Of a stretch of DNA of 64,000 nt, positions 1-12,600 are shown piece after piece (position 1 is the stretch's first letter; every line of letters starts with the position of its first letter). Source of the stretch: Rutidosis leptorrhynchoides (lineage: Eukaryota > Streptophyta > Magnoliopsida > Asterales > Asteraceae); assembly GCF_046630445.1 (NCBI RefSeq), contig NC_092339.1:77270001-77334000 (forward strand), in the 5' to 3' direction. The translations under genes were made by a program, and so were the position numbers. A model generated the notes under the pieces. The model worked only from the letters and a program-made list of their open reading frames with translations. It was not told where the DNA came from and did not search any database.

Positions 1-2439
1 GGAAACGGGTCAAGCGCATCTTGCTGGCCGTTGAAATAGAATTCGAAAACTGCTTTCATTCTGGGTAATTTATCAGGATGGTAATTGATATGAACAATCA
101 CAGGCTTTAATTTCTTCAAATTATCATCTTTTCTAACTTCCTTAAAAAGAGCCTTACTGTTCATAAAAAGATACCGATCCATAGTTCTTTTAGAAGCATA
201 AAGACCAATATAACCAGGGTGCGAAGGAAAAAACAGTTCTTCGTTAAAAACCGCCTGATCCCAAGCTGGTGGCGGATGCGATAGCCTATCAGCCACACGA
301 TCTAAAAGCTCAATTGCAGGTAAAGTTGGTCTCAAATAAAAGAACCCGGAATTATAAACCCATATTCGCATTGTGTGAGCATATCGAGCCCAACCCATAC
401 CAGGTTCATCGAATACATCGTTGTACCCATAAGCAGTATTGTTATCATGTCCATCAGACATAGATTCCACATCTGAATCCCGATATATATGATCAAACGG
501 GTTCTGTATGTACACAATATCAACATCGGATAGCAAAACGCTGTAACCCAACTGCAAAAACTCCCTCAAGATTCTGAATTTTAGCCCCGAGACAGCATGA
601 TTACCTCCGGTCTTAGCAACAGAATCGATGACATCATCTGGGTCTCTCATGTAGTACGACACGTCATTTTCTTTGCAAAAATCAACAATTTCTTCATCTA
701 ACGCAACAACAAGATAATTCGGTATCCCTGCCTTTTTAATACTGGAGACTGATACTTCTAACATGGCTTTTACGTTTGAATTTGCAAGTGCAACGATAAC
801 TTCTTTATTGACAGCAATTTTTTCCAAGATTTTGGCAAGTCTAGGGTTAACTGAGTCATCTGGAAGAACAGTAGGGTTAGTTTTTATACCCTTGAAGGTA
901 CCAAACGGTCCAGCTTTTTGCAACTCCCCTGTTACTATAACTTGTTGCTTAGCTTGACCGTTTTTCTGTTCAACTGCGCGTAACTTTTCAGTTAAATCTT
1001 TGACTTGCATCTTTAGTTCGTCATTTATGTTTGATAAATCAGAAATGTCAGACTTCAACATGTTAACTCGCTCTGTGGATTCACATAACGTAGATCCGAA
1101 CTGTAAACAAGAATAGCATTTACGTATTAGGTCATTCAGTTGATTTTGAACTTGGTACCTATTTTGAACTTAAGTATATGATCAAATATCAAATAAGTAT
1201 ATTAAAACACATTTAAAAGTAACAACCAGAATAGATCTGATTACTTAAAAAGAGTTTTTAAATGGGCATAACAAAGTCATAATTTTCAGCAGGAAATTGA
1301 AGGTCGAAAAATGCTGAAGTTATAAACTAATTATGAGTGAGATACAAGTCCTTAATTTAATATAGAGTATTTAAATAGGTGATGCATTATAAATATTGCC
1401 GAATTTCTTTTCTCCCTACATTATTAACTAAACTTGAGTAACTATGAAGCAAAGGCCCGGGAAAACACTTAATACAAGAATCAATAAAAGAAAAATGTCA
1501 ATAACTTTCTTACACAAACTAATAAATAATTTTTAACAAGTTAGAAGCGCGTTTGTAATGTAACACTTCACTAGGGTATAAATTAATGAAAACAACATTA
1601 CGTATCGTTCCCATGTTCAGCGCTTGGATACAAACACGAAATGTACAGGACCACACAATATTAAGCAACCAAACTACCTAAAATTTTATAAATTAAAGAA
1701 AATCTATACTTTTTAGAGTTGGTGGTTTATACAAGTAATGATAATGACAAGTCCATTTTACTCAAAAATCTAACGATTCGAATCCTTAAATCCAAAAACA
1801 CTGCATTAGATCTACTTTGATCACTTAAACCTAACAAAAGTTCACTCAACACTTTCTACATTTCATAGGGTAAACTTGTTAATCCCGAATTTCGGTAAAT
1901 AAACTCCCAACTCATGTTACCAACTAACATTTCGCACTCCAATGAATTATTTCAAACGTTCCATTTCTTCGGGTCAAGGCCCGAAGAAATGCATGTGGGA
2001 TCAGTAATTGGTTGAGTCTGTTTACTTGTTTTTTTGTATGTGAGCTTACAAAACAAAAAAGCATGTTCAACAACAAACTCATTTTAATTAATTATTTCAA
2101 ACGTTCACGCAAATCAATTCAATTTAAACAATAAATCCAATAAATAACAAAAGTCAACAGTAGTTAAGTCAACAAATTACGGAGTATAATCAAAGCAAGC
2201 TAGCATAAATTAATAAATAAATCAACAAAGTTAAGAAACTGAACCTGAGGCTTTGTTTTAACAAGACGGCGAGGGTTGAAATGAGAGGTTGAATTTGAAT
2301 TTGAATTGAAGAGACCATTAGGGTATAATAATGCGAAGATACAACCGAGTAAAATTCCGATGAGAATTGCAACGATGATCCGAGATCCACGACCCGATTG
2401 AGATGTATTGGTGGATCTACGACCAACATGACCTGCCAT
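1..2439 (-). CDS. RRA: RRA-type hydroxyproline O-arabinosyltransferase (GT77), two exons, C-terminus cut by window edge
   Basis: Exon 1 is 2439-2245 (65 codons). The intron is 2244-1101, with GT at 2244-2243 and AG at 1102-1101, phase 0. Exon 2 runs from 1100 to the window edge, open throughout. Exon 1 encodes a short basic N-terminus and one hydrophobic segment (about residues 20-42), a type II Golgi anchor. Exon 2 gives a Lys/Glu-rich stem and then the catalytic domain with [11 protein letters not shown]; its DXD-type metal/nucleotide-sugar motif is residues 257-259 (nt 527-519). [15 protein letters not shown] and WDQAVFNE follow, as in Arabidopsis RRA1-3. Known family role: adding beta-arabinofuranose to hydroxyproline-linked arabinose on extensins in the Golgi. 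About 432 residues are visible; Arabidopsis members are near 430, so only a few residues and the stop are missing. No frameshift or internal stop is seen, so it is probably functional. Which RRA paralogue it is cannot be decided here. Confidence 0.93.
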
Positions 2440-2718
2440 TGTTTACAGCATACCAGATTTTGGGGACAATGAGAAACCCTAAAAATGAATGTTGACTGAT
2501 TAATGAAATTTAGTTGTAGAGTAGATACAAGCTTGAATGCTTAAAATCTATCGGTGAGTTAGTTGAGATCGATCGGTGAAATGCAGAGTCAAGTCTAATA
2601 AAAAATGAAGTATCAATCCTATTATTAAATAATTCTAAATTATTTCATATCGAATACTTTAAATTATTTCATTTTTTATTAGTATATAACTATAACTATG
2701 TGTAGATTTATAGATATA
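2440..2718 (-). promoter_or_regulatory. Proximal promoter and 5' leader of the RRA-type gene
   Basis: About 280 bases separate the ATG at 2439 from the probable Helitron end at 2719. On the gene's strand TTAGGGTTT (2482-2474) matches the plant telo-box often found near start sites of housekeeping genes. No convincing TATA box was seen. The promoter assignment is by position only. Confidence 0.4.
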
Positions 2719-3460
2719 CTAGAAAGCAATACCCGTGCGTTGCACAACTTGTCTCAAATTTTACTATTTTGTACATATATTTTGTTTGCCATTATGAAAA
2801 TCTGCACATTCGAGTCATATGTTCTAACGTATGATAAAACTATATACAAACAAAAGTTTACTAAAGGTGATCAAATGAGTTAACAAATGATGCTAAAATA
2901 CATTATAAAACATACATATTGTAGTACGATTCATAATATTGAAACAAAACAAATATTACCTTTACAATTTACCATTAAATTTTTAAAGGTGTCTCTTTAT
3001 GACATCATATGTGACAATAAGTAATTACATAATAATTGGAGTACATAAAAAAATTCTAAATATAAACATGAACTGTTACGTATTACTACACCACACAATA
3101 TAAACTTGTGAATAGAATAAAATTGGAGGTGCATAACATTGAATAACAATTGATATGAAATTAACAACTATTTATTAATTAATTACAATAATAATAATAA
3201 AGATATATAACACCATCAAAAGTATTAAACGTTATAAATTTTTCAATAACTGTTATCTTTTTATTTTCCTTAATTTAAATTTAGTTATAAACATTCATTC
3301 ATAAAAGGTAAAATTTATATGTAATAAATTATATGATTAGTTTCAATATTTTCATTTTCCTTATCATAATCGTGTCATAAATTTAAACTTAAGCTAGGAC
3401 ATAAATAATAACAATAGTATTAAAATTTTCATTTTGCATATCTACATTGATAGATATCGT

Positions 3461-3594
<134 letters not shown>

Positions 3595-4021
3595 ATTATT
3601 TATGGAAATTAAATTAATAAATATGATTTATATATTTACATGGATAAAAAATATTACACCTATAATAGTCATACTTATATAAATTATGATCAAAACGTAA
3701 TAATAAAAAAATTATTATTATTATTAACCATAATCGTAATCATATTCATAATTATAATTATGAATGATTATTTATATAAATTAAATAAATAAAATTATCT
3801 ATATATTTACATGTCTTAATCATATTCATAATTATAATTATGAATTACAAATTATCATATTCTTAAGTATTAATCATCTAAGTTATACAAATATACATTA
3901 TAATAATCATAATATCATAATATTAAAATTAAAAAGAGAAGCTTCGGACGAATGGATCCAACATCGAGTCAACCACGTTTCTTCTTGCCTTGTCCGCGGT
4001 TCACAATATTCATATATTATA

Positions 4022-4125
<104 letters not shown>

Positions 4126-4931
4126 TATAACTATATCTACTATAATATTCTTTATATCATTTCTTCTTCTTTCTTAAAAAAAATCGAGAATATAACATTA
4201 GTAATATGATGTACTCTTGTGTATGATTGATATGAAAAAATGGAATGAAGATGACATATTTATAGACTAAAAAAATAACTTACGTTACTTAGAAGATGAA
4301 AAGTTTATATATTTATTGATTATTAACTACTTAATGTATTTATGACATTTTTATTTAATATGGTTTTTATTTTATTTTTTATTTTTTACTTGTTTACCAT
4401 AATAATTTTTAACCTTTTTTACCAATCTATTAAATTGTATGGGTAAATTTTATTAGTTAACCGTATTTAATACACATACTTATGATTCTAGGACTCAATC
4501 ACTATAGATATATAGATATAGATAACATGGAGGGGACAGAGGGTGCTCAGCCTCCCCCAATCGGTCTAATTTTAATGAAATATTAAGAGCACTGGGTGTG
4601 GTGACGCGTCAGTTCGGTGTTAGTTCAGTGTCTTGCTGATGATTGGGCGCTGACTGGACTGACACTGAAAACTGACACTGGTGAAAAAACAGGGGAATTG
4701 GGAAGAAGGTCAGTTCAGTGTCTTGGAAAGAGAAAATATTATTTTTTATTATTTTTTAATTATGTTTTAAAATTAATTTAATTATTAGAAAATACAATAT
4801 TAACACAAAATAAACTTCATTAATAATAAAAAAAAAGTTACATAATTAAAAATTAAACTACAAATTAAAAATACAATGCATAATTAAGACGTTATTTGTA
4901 ACTCGAAAAGCCCAAAGATGTTCGACCAATT

Positions 4932-6226
4932 TCACTCTTCCCCCTCATCCTCCGCCTCCTCTTCCTCCTCTTGAGCTCGAATAGCCCAAACATGTTCGAC
5001 TAAATCGTCTCGTAAATGTTCATGCACCTCCCGATCGTGTAATTCCTTCGTCCTGGCTTTATACTCTTCACATCTATCGTACCAAGTATTTTGCATGCTT
5101 TGAACCGGTTCATACACCCAATTATTCTCAGAAATGTTGAACCTATTATCTTCAACTATCATGTTATGCATTATGATACACGCATACATAATTCTTTGAA
5201 TAGCCTTCAACGAATAAGACCTTGCAGGTTGTTATAGTATATGCCAACGTCCTTGTAAAATACCAAAAGTCCTCTCAACATCCTTTCTTGCCTTAGATTG
5301 TTTGCGTGAAAAGTATTTACTCTTGGGATCAGCTACACTCGAATACGCTTTAACAAACGATGCCCATTGAGGGTAAATCTCATCCGCTAAATAATAACCC
5401 CTTTTGTACTCCACACCATTAATAACATAAGGGATGTCTGGGAAATTATCATTAAGCCTCGATTCGAACAAAGGACTGGTATTTAACACATTTATGTCAT
5501 TGTTTGACCCAGCAACCCCAAAATAAGCATGCCATATCCAATTATCATACGAGGCAACGGCTTCAAGCATAATAGTTGGATGACTATGGTCTCCTCGCTT
5601 AAATTGGCCTTGCCATGCAACCGGACATTTTCCCCAAACCCAATGCATACAATCTATACTACATAGCATGCCTGGAAAGTCATGCTTTTCCTCATGAACC
5701 TCGTATAAACGTTCCATGTCCTCACGAGTAGGCTCGTGCATATAATCATTTGAATATAAAACAGTAATACATCTACAAAAATCTGTAAACTTTCACGAGC
5801 TACACGTTCCGACATTTGTAAATACTCGTCTAACGCATCCGGTGCATAACCGTATGCCAACTGACGAAGTGCCGCCATTATTTTTAAATGTGTACTAATG
5901 CCTAACTCGCCACGGCAATCAGGTTTAACATGAAACCATTCAAAATATTCAGGTAAACGATTTGCAGAAAAATTTAATATACCTTCCATAATTCGGTTGA
6001 ATACACGTCTCCTCATTCGAAATCGACGTTTGAACTCCACTTCGCTATACTTCGGACGTTCAGCAAAATAGTCTCTTATGAGGCGTTCATGTGCTTCATG
6101 GTGATCACGTCTGATATAGCGTCGCGTTAAACGAACATTAGAACTATCTCCCTCGTCACTTTGATCGGCCTCTAACATTTCGAGTGCAAGCATCGTATAC
6201 TCATCGTCGAAAGATGAATAGGCCAT
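4932..6226 (-). pseudogene. PIF/Harbinger transposase, one frameshift and one nonsense codon
   Basis: Reading leftward from the ATG at 6226: an N-terminal part with RRYIRRDHHEAHERL and FRRRFRMRRRVF-like text, common in plant Harbinger transposases; then a DDE nuclease core (SIDCMHW, GSNNDINVL, DVERTFG); then a C-terminal IMHNMIVED segment and an acidic tail ending at 4932. A one-base frameshift near 5785 separates the first part from the core. An in-frame TAA at 5234-5232, just after RWHIL, separates the core from the C-terminal part, which continues in the same frame. The enzyme would cut and reinsert the transposon DNA; this copy cannot make an intact protein. The domestication route (HARBI1-like host gene) is unlikely given the two lesions and the flanking inverted repeats. 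Confidence 0.9.
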
Positions 6227-6457
6227 TGTATTTTTTATTATTTGTATTGTATAAAAAATGAGAGAAGTGAGGTTTGTGTGAGTATATAGTATGTGTGATG
6301 ACCCGAAAAATTTCGACTAATTTAAATCAATTCTCTATACGATTTATTATTTTGGCACGTTAAACAAAGTCTGTTAGATTGAGTCTCAAAATTTTAGAAC
6401 TGTTTCATATATACAATTACCTTTGACTACTCTCAACGATTCATGAACAATTATATG

Positions 6458-6501
<44 letters not shown>

Positions 6502-6516
6502 AGTAAAAATGACTTT

Positions 6517-6615
6517 CCTACAGTAAAACCCTAGTTGCTACAGTAAACACTATTTGCTACAGTAAAACACTATTTGCTACAGTAAAACACTATTTGCTAC
6601 AGTGAACACTATTTG
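6517..6615 (+). repeat. Short tandem repeat in LTR, five units
   Basis: Five units related to GCTACAGTAAAACACTATTT, ahead of the palindrome pair and TATA box. The 3' LTR copy (13841-13919) has four, so the unit number changed by one after or during insertion. Confidence 0.9.
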
Positions 6616-6652
6616 ATGTCGACGAACTAGCAAACAAAAACGGAAAAGGCGG

Positions 6653-6701
6653 CCATGCGATCGCATGGCAAAAACACTGAAAACTCATGCGATCGCATGA
6701 G
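6653..6701. promoter_or_regulatory. Paired perfect palindromes upstream of the LTR TATA box
   Basis: CCATGCGATCGCATGG (6653-6668) and CTCATGCGATCGCATGAG (6684-6701) are both perfect palindromes with centres 32 bases apart. The second ends 21 bases before TATAAATA. The same pair is in the 3' LTR at 13957-13972 and 13988-14005. A role in promoter control is inferred from position only. Confidence 0.7.
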
Positions 6702-7794
6702 CTACAGTAAATCGAAAAGTAATATAAATACGCAGTTTGTTCGACGAACTCTTTCACATTAACTCTCAATATTTATATTTATATTATAATTATAATTTTA
6801 AATTTAAGTTTAATAATAATAAGGTATATACGAGGGTGTTTTTAATTCGGGTTTCAAACCGCTTTAAGCTAAGTAAATATTAGGTATTATTCGGGGTATT
6901 GTTCTTGAATCCAAGGCCAACCATACAGTCGTCTACCATCATTACGTCTACGCAATTTGCCTACAATATTGAATCGCAATATTGAACTGTGAGTTATAGT
7001 CTCCCTTTTTAAATACTTTAAATATTTTTGGGCTGAGAATACATGCAATTTATTTTAAACGCAATAAGACACAAGTACATACAAAATTCTACACTGAGTT
7101 AAACCGAAAATCCCTTAGCTTTGGTAACTAGTAGCTGCCAGTACATAGGATATGGACTGGTGGGCGCGAATAATTGTATATGGATCCATAGGGCTTGACA
7201 TCCCCGTCCGAGCTAGAGCGCTAGCCTTTTAACGGACGTATGTTATTTGAGTTTAAGACACGTTGGTTTGCGTGTATTAAAACGAATGGGGTAATTATCA
7301 CTATAGCGTTAAGTTTAGTTACCAGGGTGCTCTGTTACGTAGAATCTATTGATAAACTTTTGATGAAATCTTGTGGTCTATCTTTATATATGTTTATGAC
7401 TCGAGCAATTAAACAAATAACTCACCAACATTCGTGTTGACTTTTTAGCATGTTTTATTCTCAGGTCCTTAGAATGCTTCCGCTGTGATGTGCTTGTTGC
7501 CTGCATGGAGTCTCTCATGCTTTGTACAAAGTTTATTGCATTCAAAATAAAACTGCGTTGTGTAATAAATAATTGGACTGTGATGTCAACCTGTAAATTA
7601 AAGACTTATGTATTTCGGGGTTTTGCTTATACCTAAGCACTTGCCCACATGTTTATAACTTTCTATGTTTAGAAAGTCACTTATTTTAATGAATGCAATA
7701 TTTTATCAAAACTTATCATATAGAGGTCAAAACCTCACTGTGGAATCAATGATTAACGTGCCGCGTCAATAGCGATTTTGACGGGTCGTTACAG

Positions 7795-7808
7795 TTGGTA
7801 TCCGAGCT
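7795..7808 (+). other. Primer binding site (initiator Met tRNA type)
   Basis: TTGGTATCCGAGC follows the 5' LTR after one base. It matches the plant iMet primer site TGGTATCAGAGC with one substitution. Confidence 0.85.
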
Positions 7809-7988
7809 TGAGGTCATAGGGAACCAGAAATTACATTAGTGTGTTTAACTGGTAATTGTTAGGATGCATTAGTGAGTCTGGACTATGACCATATTTGTTT
7901 TTACTGATTTTTGCTTATCATTTGGTCAAAAACATTATATGTAATATATTTATATGCTAACGTAATTGTTGTTTCAATTATGTGATAG

Positions 7989-8674
7989 ATGACTTCCTCT
8001 AATCCTATCATTTTGTACGACTCGGAATCGGACACTGAATCTATTCTATCCACACTGAAAAGGGCGTTCCAATACCTATTAAAGAAGAAATTGTGTTAGC
8101 CGGGGAATCTCAACTCCCGGTAAACCCAGAGGAGGTTCCAGCTCCACCCAACTCTAGTTTTCCGGAGCCACAGTATCGTTGGCATGGACCCATGATCCCT
8201 GGAGTAAATGAGGATCGTCCATTTCTAAACAAATATGGACATTGGTCCAGATATACCGCCGACGGGCGGGTTGTGCCGATTACGCCTGGCAGATTTCGGT
8301 TCATGACCACCGGTACATATTCTTGCAGTTCGTCATCATATTCTCCTACACATGACTCAGACAGTTCGTCATCAGACGAGATCAGTAAGGAGGAGGATTT
8401 CGCTAATGAAATAAAAGAGATCACTAAGGAGAAATTCCAACTTGCTATAGATAATAAAAACAACCACAATAATAAAATGTCCTTAATTATTAAAAAAGAA
8501 CAGGACCATTCGATCCGTAACCACCCTTATTGTATTAAACCCACTGAGGCAACGGGTACCTCAAAACCCCAACCAAAAATAAAATACACTGCCAGAATGT
8601 CTGTCGGACCATGTGCACACAAACAATTGGCAGAGAGAACCAAATGGGAAGAAGTTTCTGATAGTTCTGAATAA
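7989..8674 (+). pseudogene. Extra ORF between primer site and gag (pre-gag ORF), frameshifted
   Basis: An ATG at 7989 opens a frame beginning MTSSNPIILYDSESDTES. It shifts by one base near 8050 and continues as an open frame to the stop at 8672-8674, about 228 residues in all. The product is Ser/Asp/Glu-rich with a run of Ser and Asp near the middle, a Pro-rich stretch and a Lys-rich C-terminal half. It has no zinc knuckle, capsid motif or membrane segment that I can recognise. Non-autonomous elements N1-N3 carry ORFs at the same position with similar Ser/Asp-rich starts, so this is a family trait. Function unknown; similarity between this ORF and theirs is weak beyond the first 20 residues. 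Confidence 0.6.
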
Positions 8675-8951
8675 ACGACCTCGCAACCATAAATCTTCCA
8701 TGCGCTATTTTATTGCTTATGTGTGCTACTCTATCTTGTTATGTAAAATAAGCATATGTAAAATATCAGTATTGTATGGTATTGTATTATTTTGGTTTAT
8801 TAATAATAAATGCATGGAATGATTATTTGTATTATTACTACTTCTTATTATTATTATTACATAATAATGTAGTAACTCGCTATAATTTTTCATAGTGGAA
8901 TATTATTAGGATTTTAGTAGTTAATTCCTTGTACTAGCTATTATGTATGAA

Positions 8952-8967
8952 CTTAACGGGTAGGTAA
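8952..8967 (+). other. Internal polypurine-like tract
   Basis: TTAACGGGTAGGTAA copies the core of the 3' polypurine tract (TTAACGGGGAGGTAC at 13571). It sits between the pre-gag ORF and gag, about 1.16 kb inside the 5' LTR. N1, N2 and N3 have it at a comparable place. Confidence 0.6.
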
Positions 8968-9122
8968 TATCCTAGAAATAATTATAAAATGCTAATAAGA
9001 AGAAAAGGCTTTTATAATAATTGGTTCATATTATTAATATGCTACGATTAACTATTGACAACTCATTTTACCTATAATATTCTATATGATTAAATTATAT
9101 CTGTTGTGTTTATTGAAGAAAC

Positions 9123-9671
9123 ATGTCTCAAATGTCGGATGCTGAGTTTGAGCAACTAGTCGAGAAACGTGTGAATGAAAGAATTGCTGTAGCCGAGGCA
9201 GCAAAAGCAACAGCCGAAGCAGCAGCCAAAGCAGCAGCCGTAAACACAAACTCACGAAACGGATGCTCATACAAAACTTTTCAAGGATGCAAACCACAGA
9301 CGTTTAGTGGAACCGAGGGACCAGTCGGTTTAACCCGATGGTTTGAAAAGATGGAGTCCGTTTTCAAAATCAGTAATTGTGCGAACGGAGACAAGTCAAA
9401 GTATGCTTCGTGTACGTTGCAAGACGGTGTACTTACTTGGTGGAACAATTATGCTAAAGCAGAAGGAATAGATACGGCATATGATATCTCTTGGGAAGAA
9501 CTGAAAAATATGCTAATCGAGGAGTACTGTCCTCGAAACGAGATCAGAAAAATGGAATCTGAGTTACATAATCTGAAGGTTATCGGCGCGAATCTCAATA
9601 ACTATGAAAAGCGTTTCATGGAACTAGCCTTGTTGTGTCCCGAATTGGTGCCAAACGAGAAACGAAAATAG
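9123..9671 (+). pseudogene. gag: gag of the Tekay element (capsid part), separated from pol by a frameshift
   Basis: Begins MSQMSDAEFEQLVEKRV, then an Ala/Glu-rich helical stretch, then the capsid-type domain with TFSGTEGPVGLTRWFEKMES, LTWWNNYAK and EEYCPRNEIRKME. This is the plant retrotransposon gag fold that builds the virus-like particle in the cytoplasm. The frame stops at 9669-9671 after VPNEKRK. The expected continuation (KIEMYIDGL) is found one frame back in the next ORF, with a 37-base overlap. Plant Tekay elements usually have one gag-pol frame, so a one-base deletion is the simplest reading. No canonical XXXYYYZ slippery heptamer sits in frame at the overlap. Confidence 0.88.
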
Positions 9672-12600
9672 AAATGTATATTGACGGTTTATCGATCAAT
9701 ATCAAAGGAAATGTTACATCGTCCAAACCAAATACGATGCAGGAAGCCATGACAATGGCACACCAACTCATGGACCAGATCACAGAGAGTTCGATTAAGG
9801 CACTAATTACCGAAGTCAAGACAACTGAAGGAAAGAGGAAATGGGAAGACTATAAGGGCAAAAGTACTCACCTGAAGAAACAAGAAACTTTTAAAGGTAA
9901 ACAAGATGGGGCAACTGCAAGTCCAAACTATAAGGGACCTCATCCGTTCTGCAAAAGGTGTTACACACATCATGCAGGCTATTGCCAAGTGGTCTGTGAT
10001 AAGTGCAACAAGAAAGGACATGTGGCGAAAGATTGTTATGCCACCGTTTCTGAAGTAAAGACAAAATTGACCGATGTCAAGAAATGTTATGGATGCGGGA
10101 AGTCTGGTCACTTTATAAATCAATGCCCTGATAAGGAGAAGAACAAAGAACCCGCACGTGGGAGGGCATTTAATGTTAGTGCCAGTAAAGCACGTGAGGA
10201 TCCTAATCTTGTCACGGGTACGTTTACCGTTAATAATCAACTAGCTTCTATTATGTTTGATACGGGTGCTGATAGAAGTTATATGTGTAAAGACTTTAGT
10301 TTTAAACTAAAATGTGCATCATTACCTCTAGACGATAAATATACTATTGAATTAGCTAATGGTAAACTGATAAAAGCCGATAAAATTTTCCATGGTTGCG
10401 AAATGAATCTCGCTGGTGAAACCTTCAAAATCGATTTGATACCCGTAGAACTAGGAAGTTTTGATGTAATCATTGGCATGGACTGGATGTCCAAAACAAG
10501 AGCGGAAGTTGTTTGCGCTGAGAAAGCAATCCGCATCCCTCGTAAGGATGAAACGTCATTAATGATTTATGGGGAGAAGAGCAACTCAAAGCTGAACTTT
10601 ATCAGCTGTATGAAGGCCCAGAAACTTATAAGAAAAGGTTGTTATGCTATTCTGGCACACGTAAAGAAGATCGATACTGAAGAAAGAAGCATTAATGACA
10701 TGCCGGTTGTAAGAGAATATCCTGGAGTATTTCCAGAAGAATTACCGGGGCTACCTCCACACAGATGTGTAGAATTCCAGATTGATCTCATACCAGGAGC
10801 TGCACCTGTAGCCCGATCTCCATATAGACTTGCACCTTCAGAAATGCAAGAATTACAAGACCAGTTGCAAGAATTATCGGACCGTGGATTTATTCGTCCT
10901 AGTTTTTCACCTTGGGGTGCTCCTATTCTGTTCGTCAAGAAGAAGGATGGATCTATGAGAATGTACATAGATTACCGAGAATTAAATAAATTAACGATCA
11001 AGAATCGGTACCCATTACCGAGGATTGATGATTTGTTTGATCAATTGCAAGGATCAAGTGTTTATTCTAAGATTGATCTACGCTCCGGATATCATCAGCT
11101 GAGAGTGAAGGAAGAAGATGTTCCTAAAACAGCGTTCAGAACCCGTTACGGTCACTATGAATTTTTAGTCATGCCTTTTGGATTGACTAATGCTCCAGCA
11201 GTATTCATGGATCTAATGAATCGCATCTGTAGACCGTATTTAGACAAATTTGTCATTGTTTTTATCGATGACATATTGATTTACTCGAAGAACAAGGAAG
11301 AACATGAGCAACACTTAAGACTGGTACTAGAGATACTCAAGAAAGAAGAATTGTACGCAAAATTTTCGAAGTGTGATTTCTGGTTACAAGAAGTACAATT
11401 TTTGGGCCATGTTGTCAGTAAACATGGAATTAAAGTTGACCCCGCCAAGATCGAAGCCATTAGTAAATGGGAAACACCGAAGACTCCAACACAAATCCGC
11501 CAATTCTTAGGTCTTGCTGGTTACTACCGAAGATTCATTCAAGATTTCTCTAGAATCGCCAAACCCTTAACTGCATTGACTCAAAAGGGAAAGAAGTATG
11601 ATTGGTCGACGGAACAGGAATCCTCATTCCAGTTATTAAAGAAGAAGTTAACGTCTGCACCCATTTTGTCATTACCGGAAGGAAATGATGATTTCGTGAT
11701 CTATTGTGACGCTTCGCGCCAAGGTTTAGGATGTGTATTAATGCAACGCACAAAAGTTATCGCATATGCCTCACGACAACTAAAAATTCATGAAAAGAAC
11801 TATACGACGCACGATTTGGAACTTGGAGCAGTAGTTTTTGCACTCAAAATATGGAGACACTATTTATATGGCACCAAGTGTACAGTGTACACCGACCATA
11901 AGAGTCTTCAGCATATTTTTGATCAAAAACAACTCAATATGAGGCAACGTCGCTGGGTAGAGTTGTTAAACGATTACGATTGTGAAATCCGTTACCACCC
12001 CGGAAAAGCTAATGTTGTAGCTGATGCCCTAAGTCGAAAAGAAAGAGTAAAACCTCTTAGGGTCCGAGCTTTGAATATTACAATTCGTACTGATCTCACA
12101 AAGCAAATTCAAGCAGCACAGTTAGAAACTTTAAAAGAAGAAAATGAAAAAGGTGAAATGAGCAAAGGGTTAGAAAAACAACTTGAAGTAAAAGCCGATG
12201 GAACCCTGTATTTTGCTGGTAGGATATGGGTACCAATACATGGTAACCTAAGGCAACTAGTACTAGATGAAGCACACAAAACAAGGTACTCAATTCACCC
12301 AGGAAATGGGAAAATGTACCACGATCTCAAGAAGTTCTATTGGTGGCCTAATATGAAGACAGAAATTGCTACTTATGTAAGCAAATGTTTGACGTGTTCA
12401 AAGGTTAAAGCTGAGCACCAAAAGCCGTCAGGATTACTGCAACAACCAGAAATTCTGCAGTGGAAATGGGAAAGAATAACCATGGATTTCATTACGAAAT
12501 TGCCAAGGACTGCAAGTAGTCATGATACTATTTGGGTGATAGTTGATCGTCTAACTAAATCAGCTCACTTCCTACCAATAAAGGAGACAGACAGTATGGA

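Larger units (their letters stand above)
6294..7793 (+). repeat. 5' LTR of the Tekay element
   Basis: 1500 bases, TG...CA ends. Contains (TA)n at about 6462-6496, five about-20-base units of GCTACAGTAAAACACTATTT type, a pair of GC-rich palindromes, and TATAAATA at 6723-6730 as the likely core promoter. Confidence 0.96.

Noticed and set aside
332..957. ORFs overlapping the RRA exon in other frames
   Set aside because: Shadows of exon 2, which is open on the minus strand across the whole interval and matches a known protein family.
6517..6620. CRISPR-like regular repeats
   Set aside because: About-20-base head-to-tail units without unique spacers, in a plant LTR; an ordinary minisatellite.
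9654..9671. Programmed -1 frameshift site at the Tekay gag-pol overlap
   Set aside because: No in-frame XXXYYYZ heptamer and no clear downstream hairpin; single-frame gag-pol is the rule in this lineage.
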